The position numbers and the translations under genes were made by a program. A stretch of 50,848 bases of DNA. Origin: Saprospiraceae bacterium (GTDB taxonomy: Bacteria > Bacteroidota > Bacteroidia > Chitinophagales > Saprospiraceae). Where the stretch lies: NCBI GenBank assembly GCA_025056735.1, contig JANWVR010000031.1, positions 1-50,848 of the forward strand. Direction: 5' to 3'. The notes below the pieces were generated by a model. It saw only the letters and a list, made by a program, of their open reading frames with translations, was not told the DNA's origin and did no database searches. Each line of letters starts with the position of its first letter. Position 1 is the stretch's first letter. Shown here one piece after another: positions 31,856-41,183 of the stretch.

Positions 31856-34800
31856 TTATTTCGCAAAGCGCGTCGTCAGGCGCTGGCCGTCGGGCAAGAA
31901 AGCCGTCAGGTGATAGACTCCGGACGGCCACTGAGCCGGCAGCGGGAGGACATAGAGCGCGCCAGAGGAGGCGTTGGCGTCGTCCCAGAGCAGGCGCCCG
32001 AGCGCATCCGTTACCCAGATGCGCATGAGGCCGGGTGCAAAAGCCGTAGCGTCCACCTGCAGGCGGTCGGTGGCCGGGTTGGGGAACACCGTCAGACTGG
32101 CGGCCCTTGATGCTGGGAGTGCAGCATCGCGGTGGCGCTCGTCGGCCTCATTGCCATCGAGCAGGGTTTGAATTTGCTGCACCGGACAGCCAAACACATT
32201 CAAGTGCGTCTCTACATATGTGTTGGGCGCTAAACGCGCCAGCGCGTAGATGTACTGCGGATTGGCTTGCGGCGGCAGTGTGTATTCAAAAATATCGGCA
32301 GCGCCTGAGGCAATGCCGGGCCCCATGCTGCTGAAACGAATGGAGCGCTGCGGCGCCAACTGCGGATTGCGCACCGAATACTGCCGCCCGCTTGGCGCTG
32401 TGTAAGTGTCGCCATTCGCCGGCGCCTTGGCCACAATGCCCTGTGGCAGCTGGTAGGAAACACTGACCAATTCGGCAGCGCATTTATTAATTACGCGCAT
32501 ACGGTAGGTTTTATCGCTTACGGCGTTTCGCGTAATGCGCAGGATTTCAAAGCGCACACACGGCGTCTCCTTGACTTCGCAGGGCTGGTCCTCGGCAGGT
32601 GTAGCTGTTACGCGCACGGTGAAGCAGCAGCTCGTCTGGCCTAAGCAGCCGTCCTCGGCGCTGAGGCAGACCGTCGTGAGGCCCACCGGGAAGGCTGCGC
32701 CGCTGGGCAGACCTTGTGCGAGCGCCCAGGCAGCAGGGCCGCAGGGGCAAGAGGTGGATGCAGCCGGAGGAGCGTAGTTGACTACGGCCGTGGTGGCGCC
32801 AGGCGCTGTGCTGACGCTCACGTTGGGCGGACATTGCAACACAGGCTGGCTGGCGTGGAAGTCAATGGCGAAGGTGTCGCGCAGTGTGCAACCCAAGGAG
32901 TCTGTCGCCAGCAGGGTGTAGGTAGTCGGCACGCTGGGTCTGGCGATGACTTCGGGGCACGTTGTGCAGTTCAGCCCGGCGGCTGGCGACCACTGATAGG
33001 TGTTGAAGCCCGGCGCCGCATAGCGAACGGCCTGGCCGGGGCAGATGACGGTATCGCCGAAGCGCGTATCGGGCAGCAGGCTAAAGGAGAAAAACACCGA
33101 GTCGCGCTGGGTGCGCCCGCAGGCGTCGGTAGCGTCCACCCAATAGTACAGCCCTGGCTCGGCGGCTGTGAAGGTGCGGTTGGTGGAGCCGTCCTGCCAC
33201 TCGTATCGCACAAAGTTTGGCCCGGCATCCAGGGTAACCGTGTTTTTTTCGCACAGGATGAGGTCTGGCCCCAGGTTGAGCACGGGCGCGGACGGCCAGG
33301 TGAGTTGGGCAGAGGAGAGGTTGTTCGTGTAATCACACTCCTCAATATTGGTAGTCGGCAGGGCGGATAGGGCGAAGGGCGTAGGGAGCGAGTTGTCGTA
33401 GTTGATGAGGCTGAAAACCGTCTGTGATTGGTTGGGATTGAGCCAGTTCAGCCCCGTCAGCTGGCCGCTACGGCATTCGCCCGGCGCCAGCGGCGGATTG
33501 AGCGTCAGCGTAGCGCTGCCTGATGCGGTCGTGTTAGCCTGGGTAGGATTTTTAGGATAAAACCACACCGAGACATCGCCGCCGATTTCAGCAGTGCCCT
33601 TGTTGCAAACCGTGTAGGAAAGGGCTGGCGAGCCGGCGTTGCACACAGCCCCATTGACGCTGAAGGTCAGGTCGGCGCAGGGACTTACAGGGCCGCACAA
33701 CAGCGTGGTTTGCGGGATAAACTTGACGGGTGGGCTGACCGGCCAATTCAGGATAAAAAGCGGATCGCCTGGCACGATGAGCTGCGGGTTGCGCGGGCCA
33801 CCGTCGGCAACCAACGTGGAATTTGCCGAAATTTCAACAAGCCAATCGCACGTCTGGGTAATGTTGTGCGCTAAGTCTATTTTGAGCACAAACATACTGG
33901 CAATAAGTGAGTAGTGGAACATTTTTCCGGTGATATATAGCGCGCCGTCGTGCACAATGGCTTGATAGTGACTTTCCAAAAAATCGCCGGCAAAAGAAAA
34001 GTCGGTCTGATATGCCCATTGCACCTCACCTTCTTTGTTTAGCTTAGCAATAACGATGTCCGTCACGTAGCTAAAAAGCACAAAGCCGTCCGGCACTGAA
34101 ATCAGATTCTTCGCCGTGGTAGAAGTAAGCGGCAAGTTCAGTCGCCGCAGCCAGAGAAGGTTTCCATTTAGATCGCGCTTTTGCAGATAGACCCGGCCCT
34201 CTCCATCGATGGCGCCGCTAAATACCGAATACACAGCGCCGTTCTCAACGACGACGTCTTTGGACTCAAGGTTCCCAAACGCGCCCGACTGGAGCGGTAG
34301 TGGGCTTCCTTTGGCCCATGAAACAAAACCGCTGTTCAAAGAGGCGCGCATCATGAATGGCATGCGGCCTTTGTATTGCGTTGGAGAAGATTTTTCCAGG
34401 TGGTAGCCTACCACGTAAACATCTCCTTGATGCAGCGCCATGCGCTTGGGCACAGTGAGGCTATCCAACCGGTAGCCAAAGGCTGAGCCGGGCACGATGA
34501 CGCCATTAAGGCGGCTGATTTTGACGATTTCTACGGAGAAAGCCGAGAAGGCCACGACATACGCATTTTCAGCAGGCAAGTCTATGATGGCGCCTGAGCT
34601 GAAAAAGTTTTGCTCTGATATCCTGGCCCACAGGGTAGTACGCAAAACGGGGTCGTAGCGCAGGATGAAACTGCGCGAATTGAACGGGAAAAGAATTCGG
34701 CCCATGATAGCGATTTTACCCTCCGAGTCGGTGATGGCGCTCATAGGGTACACGGTCGAGCCATTGCCCACGCCCAGGTAGTCAGCCGAAAGCACCTCCC

Positions 34801-35023
34801 CTTGAGGCGATACCTTCAGAATGACTATTTCAGCGCCTTGCGAGCCGACAACGTACACGTTGCCGTCGGGCGCAGGGCAGACGGCATGGCCTGCATCCAC
34901 GTTATTCACTTTCAGGAGAAAAGACTGGTCTGCGTTTGTCAGAGCCGCTTGCGGCTGTTGGGCCACAGCGCTCAGCACGCCGAACGCGGCAGCGATGAGT
35001 AGTAGAGCAGTAGAGCGTTTCAT
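31856..35023 (-). CDS. T9SS-secreted multidomain protein with HYR and CARDB-like domains
   Basis: A 1055-residue secreted protein. Signal peptide at 1-21. Residues about 40-440 form repeated beta-propeller-like units (GHAVCPAPDGNVYVVG and similar). A CARDB-like region follows around 460-600 (CNKGTAEIGGDVSVWFYP), then immunoglobulin-like units with CPGQAVRYAAPG, an HYR domain at about 720-805 (LQCPPNVSVSTAPG, DGCLGQTSCCF), a DUF11-like conserved region, and a type A T9SS sorting domain over the last 80 residues (LTVFPNPATDRLQVD, TDALGRLLWD). The sorting domain directs export across the outer membrane and cell-surface attachment. It is likely an adhesin or surface structural protein; ligand unknown. 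Confidence 0.85.
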   Translation of the reverse strand: MKRSTALLLIAAAFGVLSAVAQQPQAALTNADQSFLLKVNNVDAGHAVCPAPDGNVYVVGSQGAEIVILKVSPQGEVLSADYLGVGNGSTVYPMSAITDSEGKIAIMGRILFPFNSRSFILRYDPVLRTTLWARISEQNFFSSGAIIDLPAENAYVVAFSAFSVEIVKISRLNGVIVPGSAFGYRLDSLTVPKRMALHQGDVYVVGYHLEKSSPTQYKGRMPFMMRASLNSGFVSWAKGSPLPLQSGAFGNLESKDVVVENGAVYSVFSGAIDGEGRVYLQKRDLNGNLLWLRRLNLPLTSTTAKNLISVPDGFVLFSYVTDIVIAKLNKEGEVQWAYQTDFSFAGDFLESHYQAIVHDGALYITGKMFHYSLIASMFVLKIDLAHNITQTCDWLVEISANSTLVADGGPRNPQLIVPGDPLFILNWPVSPPVKFIPQTTLLCGPVSPCADLTFSVNGAVCNAGSPALSYTVCNKGTAEIGGDVSVWFYPKNPTQANTTASGSATLTLNPPLAPGECRSGQLTGLNWLNPNQSQTVFSLINYDNSLPTPFALSALPTTNIEECDYTNNLSSAQLTWPSAPVLNLGPDLILCEKNTVTLDAGPNFVRYEWQDGSTNRTFTAAEPGLYYWVDATDACGRTQRDSVFFSFSLLPDTRFGDTVICPGQAVRYAAPGFNTYQWSPAAGLNCTTCPEVIARPSVPTTYTLLATDSLGCTLRDTFAIDFHASQPVLQCPPNVSVSTAPGATTAVVNYAPPAASTSCPCGPAAWALAQGLPSGAAFPVGLTTVCLSAEDGCLGQTSCCFTVRVTATPAEDQPCEVKETPCVRFEILRITRNAVSDKTYRMRVINKCAAELVSVSYQLPQGIVAKAPANGDTYTAPSGRQYSVRNPQLAPQRSIRFSSMGPGIASGAADIFEYTLPPQANPQYIYALARLAPNTYVETHLNVFGCPVQQIQTLLDGNEADERHRDAALPASRAASLTVFPNPATDRLQVDATAFAPGLMRIWVTDALGRLLWDDANASSGALYVLPLPAQWPSGVYHLTAFLPDGQRLTTRFAK

Positions 35024-35068
35024 CTTTCAGAAAAGTTGCGTAATGGATAAAACAAAAAATGGGTGAGG

Positions 35069-35076
35069 CAAATTTA
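35069..35076 (-). promoter_or_regulatory. -7 box for the T9SS gene
   Basis: Minus-strand TAAATTTG, exact match to TAnnTTTG, with the predicted start near 35065 and a leader of about 42 nt. Confidence 0.52.
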
Positions 35077-35123
35077 AACTGATGGCGCGCAGGTCAAACG
35101 TCGTCAGGGCGTCAGAGTCGCCT

Positions 35124-35131
35124 TACCTTCG
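35124..35131 (+). promoter_or_regulatory. -7-like box for glgP
   Basis: TACCTTCG, one mismatch from TAnnTTTG and identical to the lpxC-fabZ box, 27 bp before the glgP ATG. Confidence 0.45.
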
Positions 35132-35158
35132 CGCGTCTTTTGTTTAAATATCGTTTGT

Positions 35159-37738
35159 ATGACCCATCATCCGGCCATCGTTGGCGATTTGACCGAGAGC
35201 GCCTCCAAACTCAAGCGCATTTTCATAGAGCCTACCCTTCCTGCCGAACTGATGCCGTTGCGCGACCTGGCCCACAACCTGTGGTGGTCGTGGCATTACG
35301 AGGCCACCGAGTTGTTCCGTTCCATAGACCCTGCCCACTTTGAGCGGCTGAATTACAACCCGTTAGCCCTGTTAGACAACCTGAGCATCGAACAGGCCCA
35401 GGCCTTGCTCAAGAACGCGGATTTCATGGCGCGCATGGAGCGAGTGCTGCAGCAATTCCGGGCGTATATGGAAAAAAAGCCCGAGCGCACGCATCCGCAG
35501 GTGGCCTACTTCTGTATGGAATACGGCTTGCACCAAAGCCTGCGTTTGTACTCGGGCGGCTTAGGCGTATTGGCCGGCGACTACCTCAAGGAGGCCAGCG
35601 ACCGATGCTTCCCGATGGTGGCGGTAGGGCTGCTGTACCGGTACGGCTATTTTCAGCAGACGATTTCGCTACACGGCGAACAAATCCATCAGCTGGAAGC
35701 GGCCAAGTTCACGCAAATGCCTTTAGTGCCTGTGCGCGACGCGCGCGGCGAGTGGATCAAGGTAAACGTCTCTTTCGGCCAACGCACCATATGGGCCAAA
35801 GTATGGCTCCTCAACGTCGGACGAGTCCCGCTGTATCTGCTCGACGCCGACATTGACGACAACCTCTGGGAAGACCGCAGCCTGACGCATCAACTCTATG
35901 GGGGCGACAACGAGCACCGGCTGAAACAGGAAATCCTGCTCGGCATCGGCGGCGCTCGCCTGCTCAAAGCACTCCAAATGCGTCCTGATCTCTATCACCT
36001 CAACGAAGGGCATGCGGCGTTTCTGGGCTTAGAACGTCTGCGTTACTACCTCCAAAACCAGCAATTCTCCTTCGATGAGGCCCTTGAAATCGTCCGTGCT
36101 ACCCAGTTGTTCACTACCCACACGCCCGTGCCGGCCGGACACGATGCTTTCCCAGAGTCGCTGTTGCGCACCTACCTGTTCAACTATGTGTACGAATTAG
36201 ATATCCCCTGGGATACCTTCGTAGCTATGGGGCGCATTTCGCCCGAAGATACCAACGAACTGTTCTCGGTGAGCCATTTTGCTTTGCGCACTTCCAGTGA
36301 AGCCAACGGCGTCAGCCGCTTGCACGGAGAAGTGAGCCGGCGCATGTTCAACGAGCTCTATCCCGATTACAACTACGCCGAAATCCACATCGGCCACGTA
36401 ACCAACAGCGTCCACTACAAAAGCTGGACGGCCCCAGAATGGGATGCCCTGTATCGCCAGACCTTTGGCAACGAGTTTGAAGAACGCCAAAGCGACCCAG
36501 AACTGTGGGCTAAAATCTATGACGTTGCCGATGAAACCATTGCCGAACTTCGCAAAACCCTCAAAAAACGCCTGCTGGATTGGGTGCGCCGGTCTTTGCG
36601 CGAAGACCTGACGCGCCGCGGAGAAAATCCGCGCACCGTCTTCGAGATCACCAACGCCATACAGGACAACGCCTTGGTCATCGGCTTCGCCCGCCGTTTT
36701 GCCACCTACAAACGCGCCACCTTGCTCTTCACCAACGAACAGCGCTTGGCCACTATCGTCAATAACTCCGAGCGGCCCGTCCTGTTCCTGTTCGCGGGCA
36801 AAGCCCATCCCGCTGACAAAGGCGGGCAGGAGTTTATCCGGCTCATTTACAACACCACCAAAAATCCAGCCTTCCGAGGAAAAGTCATTTTTTTAGAAAA
36901 CTACGGCATGGAAATGGCCAAACTGCTGGTGCAAGGCGTGGATGTATGGCTCAATACTCCCACTCGCCCTAAAGAGGCCAGCGGCACCAGCGGCATGAAA
37001 GCCGTCCTCAACGGCGTCCTCAACTTCTCTGTGCTCGACGGCTGGTGGATAGAAGGATACCGCCCCGGCGCCGGCTGGGCCTTGCCCCAACACGAAACTT
37101 ACACTGACCCTAACCTTCAAAATGAATTAGACGCCGAAACCATCTATAATACCCTTGAAAGCGAGATCATCCCGACCTACTTCGAGCAAAACGACCAGGG
37201 TTTTAACCCAAAATGGGTGGCCTATATCAAGAAAAACATCGCAGAAATCGCCCCGCGCTTTGTCATGAAGCGTATGCTCGACGATTACAACTCCCTTTAC
37301 TACGAAAAACTCTGGAAACGCAGCCAGCGATTGGTCAAAAGCCAGTACCACTCGCTTCGCGAATTGGTGGACTGGAAGAGTCGCATCCGGCGCGCGTGGG
37401 AAACGCTCGACCTCGTTTCGTTGGAAGCCCCCGACACGTATAACTATCCACTATCGTTGGGCACACCATTCGAGGCGCGCGTTACGCTGAACTTGCAGAC
37501 CCTGAGTTCCTCCGATGTCGGCGTGGAGGTTGTTTTCCTGCGCCGCCGCACAGAGACAGAACTCGAATTGGTCGAGACCCACGAACTTGAGCTGGAGCGC
37601 CAGAAAGGCGAACTCGCCACCTATTCGTGTAACTTTACGCCCCAAAAGGCGGGTGTCTTTGAATACGGCTTTCGCCTCTTCCCGAAGCACCCCCTGCTGG
37701 CGCACCGGCAAGACTTTCCGCTGGTGCGTTGGCTCTAA
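35159..37738 (+). CDS. glgP: Alpha-glucan (glycogen) phosphorylase, GT35
   Basis: An 859-residue PLP enzyme that releases glucose 1-phosphate from alpha-1,4-glucans. The N-terminus carries the DUF3417-type segment found in the actinobacterial/archaeal-like branch of the family (LRDLAHNLWWSWH), followed by YFCMEYGLHQSLRLYSGGLGVLAGD. The PLP lysine is Lys614 in EASGTSGMKAVLNG, and the phosphate-binding region RFATYKRATL is present. The last 100 residues form a small beta domain (DVGVEVVFLRRR) as in other members of this branch. Likely role: mobilisation of glycogen. No other glycogen gene is in the window; thiolase lies 87 bp downstream. Confidence 0.95.
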   Translation: MTHHPAIVGDLTESASKLKRIFIEPTLPAELMPLRDLAHNLWWSWHYEATELFRSIDPAHFERLNYNPLALLDNLSIEQAQALLKNADFMARMERVLQQFRAYMEKKPERTHPQVAYFCMEYGLHQSLRLYSGGLGVLAGDYLKEASDRCFPMVAVGLLYRYGYFQQTISLHGEQIHQLEAAKFTQMPLVPVRDARGEWIKVNVSFGQRTIWAKVWLLNVGRVPLYLLDADIDDNLWEDRSLTHQLYGGDNEHRLKQEILLGIGGARLLKALQMRPDLYHLNEGHAAFLGLERLRYYLQNQQFSFDEALEIVRATQLFTTHTPVPAGHDAFPESLLRTYLFNYVYELDIPWDTFVAMGRISPEDTNELFSVSHFALRTSSEANGVSRLHGEVSRRMFNELYPDYNYAEIHIGHVTNSVHYKSWTAPEWDALYRQTFGNEFEERQSDPELWAKIYDVADETIAELRKTLKKRLLDWVRRSLREDLTRRGENPRTVFEITNAIQDNALVIGFARRFATYKRATLLFTNEQRLATIVNNSERPVLFLFAGKAHPADKGGQEFIRLIYNTTKNPAFRGKVIFLENYGMEMAKLLVQGVDVWLNTPTRPKEASGTSGMKAVLNGVLNFSVLDGWWIEGYRPGAGWALPQHETYTDPNLQNELDAETIYNTLESEIIPTYFEQNDQGFNPKWVAYIKKNIAEIAPRFVMKRMLDDYNSLYYEKLWKRSQRLVKSQYHSLRELVDWKSRIRRAWETLDLVSLEAPDTYNYPLSLGTPFEARVTLNLQTLSSSDVGVEVVFLRRRTETELELVETHELELERQKGELATYSCNFTPQKAGVFEYGFRLFPKHPLLAHRQDFPLVRWL

Positions 37739-37825
37739 ACTCAGCCAGCCATCACATCGTTGGCAAACAGCAATAGCGGCCAAAGGCTCAACGTGTTCTC
37801 TCTTCACAACAAAAACATCAGCGCC

Positions 37826-39001
37826 ATGCAAGAAGCATACATCGTAGCCGGTTATCGAACAGCCGTAGGTAAAGCCGGAAAAGGCGGTTTTAAAAACACG
37901 CGCCCCGACGATCTGGCGGTCGAAGTCATCCGCCGCCTGATTGCCGATGTGCCCGGGCTCGAACCCAAACAGATAGACGACGTCATTGTCGGCTGCGCTA
38001 ATCCGGAGGGCGAACAAGGTTTGCAAATCGGACGGCTCATCGCTCTGCGCGCCTTAGGCAAGGACGTGCCCGGCATGACCGTCAACCGCTATTGCGCCTC
38101 TGGCTTAGAAACCATCAGCATCGCCACCGCAAAAATCCGCGCCGGCATGGGCCACTGCTACATCGCCGGTGGCGCTGAAAGCATGAGCCTCATCCCCATG
38201 ACGGGCTACAAACTGGCGCCCAACTATCACATCGCTTCGCAAACACCCGATTATTTGGTAGGCATGGGCCTGACAGCCGAGGCCGTCGCTAAGAAATACG
38301 GCATCACCCGCGAGGCCTCCGATGTCTTTTCACTGCGCTCGCATACTCGCGCGGCGGAGGCCATTGAACAAGGCAAATTCAAGGGCGAAATTGTGCCTAT
38401 CACCGTTGAGGAGGTCTGGGTTGAAAACGACAAGCGCCAGAGCCGCACCTTTACGGTGGATACCGACGAGGGCGTGCGCCGCGACACTTCTTTAGAAGCG
38501 TTGGCTAAGTTGCGCCCGGCCTTTGCCAACGGCGGCATCGTTACAGCGGGCAACTCGTCGCAAACCTCCGATGGCGCCGCTTTCGTGCTTGTTATGTCCG
38601 AAGAAATGGTTAAACAACTGGGCGTAACTCCGGTAGCGCGCTTAGTGGCTTGTACGGTAGCCGGCGTAGAGCCGCTGCATATGGGTATTGGGCCAGTGGC
38701 AGCCATTCCCAAAGCCCTCCGCCAAGCCGGTATGCACTTGAACGACATCGAGCAAATAGAACTCAACGAAGCGTTTGCCGCCCAGGCCTTAGCCGTCATC
38801 CAGGAAGCTGGCCTCGACCCTGAGCGCGTCAACGTCAACGGCGGCGCTATTGCACTGGGGCATCCCTTAGGCTGCACAGGAGCCAAACTCACTGTCCAGC
38901 TCATCAATGAAATGCGCCGGCGCCATCAAAAATACGGCATGGTCACCGCCTGCGTCGGCGGCGGCCAGGGCATTGCGGGCATCATCGAGCGGCTCAATTA
39001 G
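37826..39001 (+). CDS. Thiolase (acetyl-CoA C-acyltransferase)
   Basis: A 391-residue thiolase that cleaves 3-ketoacyl-CoA in beta-oxidation or condenses two acetyl-CoA. The nucleophilic Cys is Cys90 in VNRYCASGLETI. The C-terminal active-site motifs are GGAIALGHPLGCTGAK with the catalytic histidine and CVGGGQGIAGI with the second cysteine. The pattern is closer to FadA-type long-chain thiolases than to AtoB. ATG at 37826 gives the family start MQEAYIVAGYRTAVGK; the frame is open from 37760. It may be co-transcribed with glgP. Confidence 0.93.
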   Translation: MQEAYIVAGYRTAVGKAGKGGFKNTRPDDLAVEVIRRLIADVPGLEPKQIDDVIVGCANPEGEQGLQIGRLIALRALGKDVPGMTVNRYCASGLETISIATAKIRAGMGHCYIAGGAESMSLIPMTGYKLAPNYHIASQTPDYLVGMGLTAEAVAKKYGITREASDVFSLRSHTRAAEAIEQGKFKGEIVPITVEEVWVENDKRQSRTFTVDTDEGVRRDTSLEALAKLRPAFANGGIVTAGNSSQTSDGAAFVLVMSEEMVKQLGVTPVARLVACTVAGVEPLHMGIGPVAAIPKALRQAGMHLNDIEQIELNEAFAAQALAVIQEAGLDPERVNVNGGAIALGHPLGCTGAKLTVQLINEMRRRHQKYGMVTACVGGGQGIAGIIERLN

Positions 39002-39047
39002 GCTACCACTATCCCATCAAAGCAGGCCACACTCTCTCGCCTACGTC

Positions 39048-39716
39048 TCACATACCTCCTATCCACCAGGCTACAAAAGCGCTAGCCAAACCAATCGCAT
39101 AGCCGTACCACACCTGCTGCGGAGTATGCACTTTCAACGCTATACGCGCCCAGCCCACGGCGCCGGCGAGTAAAATGCCTTTGACCAACAGAAGAAACGG
39201 GCTGACTTGGAGCCAAAGCCCCCCCCAATGCAAAGCCAGCGAGCGGTTGGGCCATTGCAGGCCCAGCAACAGCAGCATGCCTACCCAGCCGCCCATGCCC
39301 GCCGCATGTGCGCTCACCTTCGTGAACACATTGACGAAAAACAAACCAAATAACGCTAAGGCAGCCCCCAGTACGCAGGCCCGATACAACGGCGGCACTT
39401 GTACGCCCGACTTCAAATTCTGGTACAACCACAAGTAGAACACTCCCGCGATGATGTACGGCCCTATGCGCTCCAACCGCTCTGGCGACTCCAGACTGCT
39501 GATGAAACCCAGCGGCTTCATCAGTGCAATACCCACCCCCGGAATCAGCGCTGTCGTAGCAAAAACATACAACAACAAGACGAGCGCTTTTCGATGAAAA
39601 AGAGAATGTACACCAAACTCATAGGGGTCTGCCAACAATAAAGCTATCAAGGCATACGAAAGCACCAGAAGCGGGTGCCCGATTGCTGAAAAAAAACGAG
39701 CCAGCGATAACGACAT
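39048..39716 (-). CDS. PAP2-like multi-pass membrane protein
   Basis: A 222-residue protein with about six membrane helices. The C-terminal pattern KVHTPQQVWYGYAIGLASAF resembles the third catalytic motif of PAP2 phosphatases (SxxH...H-TPxQVxxG), and KVSAHAAGMGG may hold the second. A full first motif (KxxxxxxRP) is not evident. Homologues occur widely in Bacteroidota as PAP2-family or hypothetical proteins. If active it would dephosphorylate a lipid such as undecaprenyl diphosphate. It ends 6 bp from the DUF2851 stop and may be read from the DUF2851 promoter. Confidence 0.68.
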   Translation of the reverse strand: MSLSLARFFSAIGHPLLVLSYALIALLLADPYEFGVHSLFHRKALVLLLYVFATTALIPGVGIALMKPLGFISSLESPERLERIGPYIIAGVFYLWLYQNLKSGVQVPPLYRACVLGAALALFGLFFVNVFTKVSAHAAGMGGWVGMLLLLGLQWPNRSLALHWGGLWLQVSPFLLLVKGILLAGAVGWARIALKVHTPQQVWYGYAIGLASAFVAWWIGGM

Positions 39717-39722
39717 AAAACG

Positions 39723-40994
39723 TTAGCGTAAAAGCGCAGCGCCAATAGCGCATTCCAGACAGCGCTGCGGCTGACAGTAGCGCGTTTTCAGATGAAGCAG
39801 CGCCTGCGCCTGGGCCGCATTTTGCGGCTTAAGACCCAGCTCTGCCCATTTTTGTAAAACAGAATTGTCCTCCGGCGGCAGCGCATCCAGCAGACGCAAG
39901 GCCTGGTCCTGGTGGTGGCTTATGCCTTTTATCTGGCCAAAATGAAAAAGAAACGGCGCCACGGTATTGATGAGCAGCAAATGTACAAAACTCTGGCTGA
40001 GTAGCTTTGGGCGCGCGGGCGAGACTTTGCCAAAGCGATAGTGGGTTAGCCAATACGGGCTGACCTCTACCTCGAAGAGCTGTTCAATACTGCCCGACTC
40101 TGCGGCGGTTAGCACAGCAGCAAAAGGCCGCTGTGTGCGATGCAAGAAGGCGGCCAGCTGAGCGATGCGCACCGTGGGGAAACTCGTTGGCCGCAGGCGA
40201 AAAAACTTCCACTGGCTGGCCGCCAAAGGCCGCAACTGATATTTATGCCGCAGAAACTGGTATTCTCGCGCCAATGCCTGTGCGTACTCATCGCGGTCGG
40301 GCGCCTCTTCCAGCAAGCCTGCCTGCCCAAAGAGCAAGGCCTCCAATTGCAGGCGGTTGTCGCTATGCCGGGCCAACAAACTTAGCGGTGCTATTCGGGC
40401 CAGATACTCGAAAGTTTCGGCGTTGATTTTCAGGCCAAAACTGTGGGCCAGCTGCCGGTAAAACGCCTCCTCCCATTGTCCATCGGTTTCGGCGATGCGC
40501 CGGGCTACAGCATCGGTCTTTTCTTGTAATCGCTCCACCAGCAGACGGTCGAGCCAGTTCACTTTAACGATGGCCGATACCTCGCCCAAGCGCTGAGCAC
40601 AGGGCACCCATTCGCGAGCATACAGGAGGCGGTGATATTGCTCCAGCAAGCCGGATGGAATACGCGAGCGCAGCGCCAGACAGGGCAGGCGCTGACCATC
40701 GGGCCGATGGATAGGTTCGTCTTCGTCGAGCACGACGTGCAGCACCACATTGTCGTAGGCGCGATCGGCGTCGTGCCCATGCGCCAGCCACTCTGAGGCG
40801 CGCAGGTGCATCTCTATATTTCCGGCCCAAAGGGTGTCGCCAATGCGGATGCGAGCGTTGAAAAAATCTGGCCCGGCATGCGCATTCGGCTCACCTGGGT
40901 GCACGATTTCCAACGGCTGCCCGTCCGTCGTTTGCAGATCCTGCGCATTAAAGCGCCGCCAACGCCACAGGAAATGGAGAAAATCTTCCCGCAT
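39723..40994 (-). CDS. DUF2851 family protein
   Basis: A 423-residue cytoplasmic protein of a Bacteroidota-wide family of unknown function. The N-terminal part has EIVHPGEPNAHAGPDFFNARIRIG, VLHVVLDEDEPI and other marks of the family (the first motif is conserved and probably nuclease-like in fold, judging from the D and E pattern, which is inference). The C-terminus holds a CxxxxCxxC cluster (YCQPQRCLECAIG). A -7-like box lies 22 nt upstream of the ATG. No function is assigned. Confidence 0.85.
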   Translation of the reverse strand: MREDFLHFLWRWRRFNAQDLQTTDGQPLEIVHPGEPNAHAGPDFFNARIRIGDTLWAGNIEMHLRASEWLAHGHDADRAYDNVVLHVVLDEDEPIHRPDGQRLPCLALRSRIPSGLLEQYHRLLYAREWVPCAQRLGEVSAIVKVNWLDRLLVERLQEKTDAVARRIAETDGQWEEAFYRQLAHSFGLKINAETFEYLARIAPLSLLARHSDNRLQLEALLFGQAGLLEEAPDRDEYAQALAREYQFLRHKYQLRPLAASQWKFFRLRPTSFPTVRIAQLAAFLHRTQRPFAAVLTAAESGSIEQLFEVEVSPYWLTHYRFGKVSPARPKLLSQSFVHLLLINTVAPFLFHFGQIKGISHHQDQALRLLDALPPEDNSVLQKWAELGLKPQNAAQAQALLHLKTRYCQPQRCLECAIGAALLR

Positions 40995-41016
40995 GGGCTG
41001 TTTTTATCAGGTGCAA

Positions 41017-41024
41017 CAAAGGTT
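41017..41024 (-). promoter_or_regulatory. -7-like box for DUF2851
   Basis: Minus-strand AACCTTTG, one mismatch from TAnnTTTG, 22 nt before the ATG at 40994, with a hairpin immediately upstream at 41037-41076. Confidence 0.38.
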
Positions 41025-41036
41025 TTGGCTCCGAAT

Positions 41037-41076
41037 GTCTTTTGGGCTAAAGCGCCAGCATTTTTTCCCAAAAGAC
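41037..41076. repeat. Perfect 10-bp inverted repeat upstream of DUF2851
   Basis: GTCTTTTGGG (41037-41046) and CCCAAAAGAC (41067-41076) with a 20-nt loop, lying between the DUF2851 -7 box and the metalloprotease terminator. On the minus strand no U tract follows, so it is not an obvious terminator. It could be an operator or part of a nested terminator. Confidence 0.55.
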
Positions 41077-41144
41077 CAAAAAAGGAGCGCGGACTTTTCC
41101 GAGCGCGCGCCGTTTTCGGCTGTGAATTTCGGAAAAATCCGCGC
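41077..41144 (-). terminator. Strong intrinsic terminator of the metalloprotease gene
   Basis: A 16-bp inverted repeat with one wobble: arms GCGCGGACTTTTCCGA (41087-41102) and TCGGAAAAATCCGCGC (41129-41144). On the minus strand it is followed by TCC and six T (41078-41083). Confidence 0.85.
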
Positions 41145-41183
41145 CCTACAGGTAAGCGGCCCTAATTCTTTGCGGCCTAAGGC

